DNA of 64,000 nt, taken from positions 3,658,001 to 3,722,000 of the forward strand of contig NZ_JAGSHX010000006.1 of the NCBI RefSeq assembly GCF_018138715.1, written 5' to 3'. Shown here one piece after another: positions 59,465 through 64,000 of the stretch. The notes under the pieces are model-generated. The model did not search any database and had not been told where the DNA came from. It saw nothing but the letters and a program-made list of their open reading frames with translations. Numbering within the stretch: the first letter of the stretch is position 1; each line of letters starts with the position of its first letter. This stretch comes from Streptomyces asiaticus (GTDB taxonomy: Bacteria; Actinomycetota; Actinomycetes; Streptomycetales; Streptomycetaceae). Both the position numbers and the translations under genes were made by a program.

Positions 59465-60805
59465 ATGGCCCTCAAGATCACTGTGATCGGCACCGGCTAC
59501 CTCGGCGCCACCCACGCAGCGGCCATGGCGGAGCTGGGCTTCGAGGTGCTGGGTCTCGACGTCGTGCCCGAGAAGATCGCGATGCTCACCCAGGGCCGGG
59601 TGCCGATGTACGAGCCCGGCCTCGAGGAGCTGCTGCGGCGCCATACGGTGGGGATCGAGGGGTCCAGCGGGCGGCTGCGCTTCACCACCTCCTACGAGGA
59701 GGCCGGGGAGTTCGGCGACATCCACTTCATCTGTGTGAACACCCCGCAGAAGCACGGCGAGTACGCCTGTGACATGAGCTACGTGAACTCCGCGGTGGAG
59801 TCGCTGGCCCCGCATCTGCGCCGCCCCGCGCTGGTCGTGGGCAAGTCCACGGTGCCGGTCGGCAGCGCCGACCTGCTCGCGGCCCGGCTGGCCGAGCTGG
59901 CCCCGGTGGGAGCGGACGCGGAGCTCGCCTGGAACCCGGAGTTCCTGCGCGAGGGCTTCGCCGTCCAGGACACCCTGCACCCGGACCGGATCGTGGTCGG
60001 CGTCGCGGGCGACCGGGCCGAGAAGCTGCTGCGCGAGGTGTACCAGACGCCCATCGGCGAGGGCTCGCCCTTCGTGGTGACCGACTTCCCGACCGCCGAG
60101 CTGGTCAAGGTCGCGGCCAACTCCTTCCTGGCGACCAAGATCTCCTTCATCAACGCGATGGCCGAGGTCTGCGAGGCGGCGGGCGGCGATGTGGTCAAGC
60201 TCGCCGAGGCCATCGGCTACGACGAGCGGATCGGCAAGAAGTTCCTGCGGGCCGGGATCGGTTTCGGCGGCGGCTGTCTGCCGAAGGACATCCGGGCCTT
60301 CATGGCGCGCGCCGGTGAGCTCGGCGCCGACCAGGCGCTGACCTTCCTCCGCGAGGTCGACTCGATCAACATGCGGCGCCGGGGCCATATGGTCGAGCTG
60401 GCCCGCGAGGCCGTCGGCGGCGCCTTCCTCGGCAAGCGGGTCGCGGTGCTGGGCGCCACCTTCAAGCCGGACTCCGATGACGTCCGGGACTCCCCCGCGC
60501 TCAATGTGGCCGGTCAGATACACCTCCAGGGCGCCCAGGTGACTGTCTTCGACCCCAAGGGCATGGAGAACGCCCGGGCCCTCTTCCCGACCCTCGCCTA
60601 CGCCCCGACCGCCGCCGCGGCGGCGGAGGGCGCCCATGCGGTGCTGCACCTCACCGAGTGGCGCGAGTTCCGGGAGCTGGACCCGGCGAGCCTCGGCGCG
60701 GTCGTCGCCGAGCGCCGCATCCTCGACGGGCGCAACGCGCTGGACCCCGACGTCTGGCGCGACGCCGGGTGGACGTACCGGGCGCTCGGGCGCCCGATGG
60801 CGTGA
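59465..60805 (+). CDS. UDP-glucose 6-dehydrogenase family
   Basis: 446 residues, ATG at 59465. N-terminal Rossmann fold (VIGTGYLGATHA, GxGxxG at 9-14), middle helix with STVPVGSADLL and WNPEFLREGFAVQD, KVAANSFLATKISFINAMAE with the catalytic Lys, catalytic Cys271 in GFGGGCLPKD, and the C-terminal UDP-binding fold (LGATFKPDSDDVRDSPAL). It oxidises UDP-glucose to UDP-glucuronate with two NAD molecules; GDP-mannose dehydrogenases look similar, so the substrate is inferred. The product is a precursor for cell-surface or secondary-metabolite sugars. A 24-bp tandem repeat follows the stop. Confidence 0.93.
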   Translation: MALKITVIGTGYLGATHAAAMAELGFEVLGLDVVPEKIAMLTQGRVPMYEPGLEELLRRHTVGIEGSSGRLRFTTSYEEAGEFGDIHFICVNTPQKHGEYACDMSYVNSAVESLAPHLRRPALVVGKSTVPVGSADLLAARLAELAPVGADAELAWNPEFLREGFAVQDTLHPDRIVVGVAGDRAEKLLREVYQTPIGEGSPFVVTDFPTAELVKVAANSFLATKISFINAMAEVCEAAGGDVVKLAEAIGYDERIGKKFLRAGIGFGGGCLPKDIRAFMARAGELGADQALTFLREVDSINMRRRGHMVELAREAVGGAFLGKRVAVLGATFKPDSDDVRDSPALNVAGQIHLQGAQVTVFDPKGMENARALFPTLAYAPTAAAAAEGAHAVLHLTEWREFRELDPASLGAVVAERRILDGRNALDPDVWRDAGWTYRALGRPMA

Positions 60806-60824
60806 GGGCGTCGCAGGGTTGCCT

Positions 60825-60985
60825 GTTTCACGGGGTGTGAGTGTGAGGCTTCCCGTTTGACGGGGTGTGAAACTCTCCGTTTGACGGGGTGTGAGGTTCC
60901 CTGTTTGACGGGGTGTGAGGTTCCCTGTTTGACGGGGTGTGAGGTTCCCTGTTTGACGGGGTGTGAGGTTCCCTGTTTGACGGGG
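60825..60985 (+). repeat. 24-bp tandem repeat (GTTTGACGGGGTGTGAGG...)
   Basis: GTTTGACGGGG starts at 60855, 60879, 60903, 60927, 60951 and 60975, all exactly 24 bp apart, with a first variant at 60825 (GTTTCACGGGG, then a 6-base duplication). The last four units are essentially identical. The unit is a multiple of three, so every frame stays open: plus-strand peptide LTGCEVPC repeated, minus-strand HPVKQGTS repeated. It ends about 40 bp before the next gene's ribosome binding site. Confidence 0.85.
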
Positions 60986-61024
60986 CCCGTTCGGTCAACC
61001 CGGGACGGGACCCGAGGAGGAGCC

Positions 61025-61393
61025 ATGGCCACCGCCAAACTGGAACTTGTCGCGTTCGACTGCCCCGACCCCACCGCGCTCGCCTACTTCTACCAGCAGG
61101 TGCTGGGCGGTGAGATCAAGAACGAGGGGAAGCCCTGGGTCGATCTCCACCTGCCCGACGGGGCGCGGCTGGCCTTCCAGGAGGCGCCCGGCTTCGTCGC
61201 GCCGAGCTGGCCGTCGGCGAAGGAGTCGCAGCAGCTGCACCTCGATCTGCGGGTGGCCGATATGGCAGAGGCGCAGGAGCGGGTGCTGGCGCTGGGGGCC
61301 CGGGCGCTGGACCTCGACGACGAGGGCGGGAAGCGGGACTTCCGCGTCTTCGCCGACCCGGCGGGACATCCCTTCTGTCTGATTCATCCCTGA
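61025..61393 (+). CDS. VOC superfamily protein (glyoxalase-like)
   Basis: 122 residues, ATG at 61025 with GAGGAGG upstream. The two halves of a glyoxalase/bleomycin-resistance-type beta-alpha fold are visible: LVAFDCPDPTALAYFYQQVLGG and LHLDLRVADMAEAQERVLAL, ending FRVFADPAGHPFCLIHP. A metal-binding His and Glu are only partly conserved, so it may be a non-metal binder. Function unknown; such proteins can be dioxygenases, isomerases or antibiotic-binding proteins. It lies directly after the 24-bp repeat, and upstream in-frame codons in the repeat region keep its frame open, but the ribosome binding site supports the start given. Confidence 0.87.
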   Translation: MATAKLELVAFDCPDPTALAYFYQQVLGGEIKNEGKPWVDLHLPDGARLAFQEAPGFVAPSWPSAKESQQLHLDLRVADMAEAQERVLALGARALDLDDEGGKRDFRVFADPAGHPFCLIHP

Positions 61394-61445
61394 CTCGTTC
61401 CCCGTTGTGTGCGCCTCAGACCGGGGCTTCCCCGTTGTGTGCGCC

Positions 61446-62645
<1,200 letters not shown>

Positions 62646-62734
62646 CCTCGTAGTTTCGTATGGGGCGGCGTCGAAGTCACGTGTTGTGGGGGCGAGTGGG
62701 GTGGGGGCGCCTACGGTGGGGCGCCTGCGGCGGG

Positions 62735-62905
62735 CTTTCCCCACCCCGCCCCTTCCCGAAACTGGGGGCTCCGCCCCCAGCCCCCCGTTTTCGGGGGCTC
62801 CGCCCCCGGGCCCCCGCCGGAGCTCCGCCCCGGACCCCGCTCCTCAAACGCCGGAGGGGCTGGAATTGCCCCGCCAGCGCCGGAGGGGCTGGAATTGCCC
62901 CGCTG
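62735..62905 (+). repeat. Dispersed GC-rich intergenic repeat, copy 3
   Basis: CCACCCCGCCCCTTCCCGAA, then GGGGGCTCCGCCCCC twice, then CCCCGCTCCTCAAACGCCGG, AGGGGCTGGAATTGCCCCGC and another GCCGGAGGGGCTGGAA. Close to the copies at 33057 and 44515. The 275-bp gap 62646-62920 holds no gene. Confidence 0.75.
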
Positions 62906-62920
62906 GGGCTTGAATACGGC

Positions 62921-63445
62921 TCAGTGGCCGAAGCCGAACGAACCCGACCCGTCCACCTTCGCGCGCAGACGCTTGCCCTTCTCCGTGGCCTGGGCGTTGA
63001 GTTCGTCCTGGAACTCGCGCATCCGGGCCTGGAGTCCGGCGTCGTGGGCGGCCAGGATGCGGGCGGCGAGCAGGCCCGCGTTGCGGGCGCCGCCCACGGA
63101 GACCGTGGCCACCGGAACCCCGGCGGGCATCTGGACGATCGACAGCAGGGAGTCCATGCCGTCGAGGTACTTCAGCGGTACGGGTACCCCGATGACCGGC
63201 AGCGGGGTGACGGACGCGAGCATGCCCGGGAGGTGGGCGGCGCCGCCCGCGCCGGCGATGATCGCCTTGAGGCCGCGGTCCGCCGCGTTCTCGCCGTAGG
63301 CGACCATCTCGCGCGGCATGCGGTGTGCCGAGACGACATCCACCTCGTAGGGGACCTCGAACTCGTCGAGGGCCTTGGCCGCTTCTTCCATGACGGGCCA
63401 GTCGGAGTCGGAGCCCATGACGATGCCGATCACAGGAGCGCTCAT
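62921..63445 (-). CDS. purE: N5-carboxyaminoimidazole ribonucleotide mutase
   Basis: 174 residues, ATG at 63445. Class I PurE, which moves a carboxyl group from N5-CAIR to CAIR in purine synthesis. Marks: [13 protein letters not shown] with Ser12-Asp13-Ser14-Asp15, [25 protein letters not shown], and [10 protein letters not shown]. The start overlaps the purK stop by ATGA, so the two are made together. The C terminus ([12 protein letters not shown]) is a little longer than the E. coli enzyme. Confidence 0.97.
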   Translation of the reverse strand: MSAPVIGIVMGSDSDWPVMEEAAKALDEFEVPYEVDVVSAHRMPREMVAYGENAADRGLKAIIAGAGGAAHLPGMLASVTPLPVIGVPVPLKYLDGMDSLLSIVQMPAGVPVATVSVGGARNAGLLAARILAAHDAGLQARMREFQDELNAQATEKGKRLRAKVDGSGSFGFGH

Positions 63446-64000
63446 TCGGTGATGGTCCCTCGGAGGTAGTCGGCGGCGTGGCGGCCGCGCTCGCGGACGT
63501 CGGCCAGGTCGTCGCCATAGGTGTTGACGTGGCCGACCTTGCGCCCGGGCTTCACGTCCTTGCCGTACATATGGATCTTGAGCGCCGGGTCGCGGGCCAT
63601 GCAGTGCAGATACGCCGCGTACATGTCGGGGAAGTCGCCGCCGAGCACATTGGTCATCACCGTCCACCGCGCGCGCGGGCGCGGGTCGCCCAGCGGGAGG
63701 TCGAGCACCGCCCGTACGTGGTTGGCGAACTGGGAGGTGACGGCGCCGTCCTGGGTCCAGTGGCCGGAGTTGTGGGGGCGCATGGCCAGCTCGTTGACCA
63801 GCAGCCGGCCGTCGCGGGTCTCGAAGAGCTCGACCGCGAGATGGCCGACCACCCCGAGCTCGGCGGCGATCTTCAGCGCCATCTCCTGCGCCTGGCCGGA
63901 CAACTCCTCGGAGAGGCCGGGGGCCGGGGCGATCACGGTGTCACAGACCCCGTTCACCTGGATCGACTCCACGACGGGGTAGGCGACGGCCTGACCGTGC
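63442..64000 (-). CDS. purK: N5-carboxyaminoimidazole ribonucleotide synthase, 5' part outside
   Basis: The C-terminal 186 residues of PurK are visible; the frame runs off the right edge. PurK adds bicarbonate to AIR using ATP and hands N5-CAIR to PurE. ATP-grasp marks: [44 protein letters not shown] carries the metal-binding Glu and Asn residues, split here: VELF and [12 protein letters not shown]. Later segments [11 protein letters not shown] and YLRGTITE match the C-terminal lobe. It overlaps purE by four bases. Confidence 0.95.
   Translation of the reverse strand, partial: HGQAVAYPVVESIQVNGVCDTVIAPAPGLSEELSGQAQEMALKIAAELGVVGHLAVELFETRDGRLLVNELAMRPHNSGHWTQDGAVTSQFANHVRAVLDLPLGDPRPRARWTVMTNVLGGDFPDMYAAYLHCMARDPALKIHMYGKDVKPGRKVGHVNTYGDDLADVRERGRHAADYLRGTITE

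Noticed and set aside
60825..60985. CRISPR array
   Set aside because: Units are joined head to tail without unique spacers, and no cas genes are nearby.

Overview
The window is high-GC actinobacterial chromosome, almost certainly Streptomyces. The grounds are strong G/C at third codon positions, frequent GTG/TTG starts, a Streptomyces-type 16S-23S-5S operon, whiB, and a gene order known from Streptomyces and partly shared with Mycobacterium: ahcY, manA, SIS protein, Trm112, manB, DUF3499, metallopeptidase, whiB, fbiA/fbiB, manC, LCP genes, purE/purK. The genus call is from reading, not from a search.

Region 1 (1-about 9360) is the right part of an actinomycete integrative and conjugative element (AICE); its left end lies outside. 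It carries a membrane protein cut by the window edge, a TraB/FtsK-type DNA translocase, a small Spd-like membrane protein, a tRNA-guanine-transglycosylase (TGT/DpdA)-like enzyme, a primase-polymerase, a primase-associated ATPase, an excisionase and a tyrosine integrase. Two repeat arrays fit transfer and replication: eight GACAAG copies behind traB (clt-like) and eleven exact TGACGCA iterons before xis (origin-like). The int end abuts the 3' end of mtnA; no tRNA is visible at the junction.

Region 2 (9361-18040): mtnA, a multi-pass membrane protein, and a minus-strand rRNA operon (16S, 23S, 5S) with processing stem, terminator and promoter region. Region 3 (18040-31500): ahcY, a single-gene fructose-type PTS permease, a cation efflux protein, and the mannose block manA, SIS protein, Trm112 and manB, then a lactate permease. 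Region 4 (31739-44364): DUF3499 protein, zincin metallopeptidase, DUF5719 protein, a giant GT2 membrane protein, whiB, a cysteine-dioxygenase-like protein, F420 genes fbiA/fbiB and an AlkA-like glycosylase. Region 5 (44705-64000): manC, a secreted PGRP-type amidase-like protein, a TIGR03089 protein, five LytR-CpsA-Psr (LCP) genes interleaved with a second GT2 and a hotdog thioesterase, acyl-CoA dehydrogenase, UDP-glucose dehydrogenase, a VOC protein, a membrane dipeptidase, purE and partial purK.

Functionally, the core supplies activated sugars (manA, manB, manC, UDP-glucose dehydrogenase), builds glycans (GT2 proteins) and attaches them to the wall (LCP proteins), beside the sporulation regulator whiB and F420 synthesis. 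Intergenic gaps hold many repeats: a GC-rich dispersed element at four or five sites, and arrays with units of 49, 28, 24 and 19 bp plus a degenerate array of about 15 units. The most unusual material is the AICE replication/modification module with its two repeat arrays, the catalytic-site variation among the five LCP paralogues, and these arrays.
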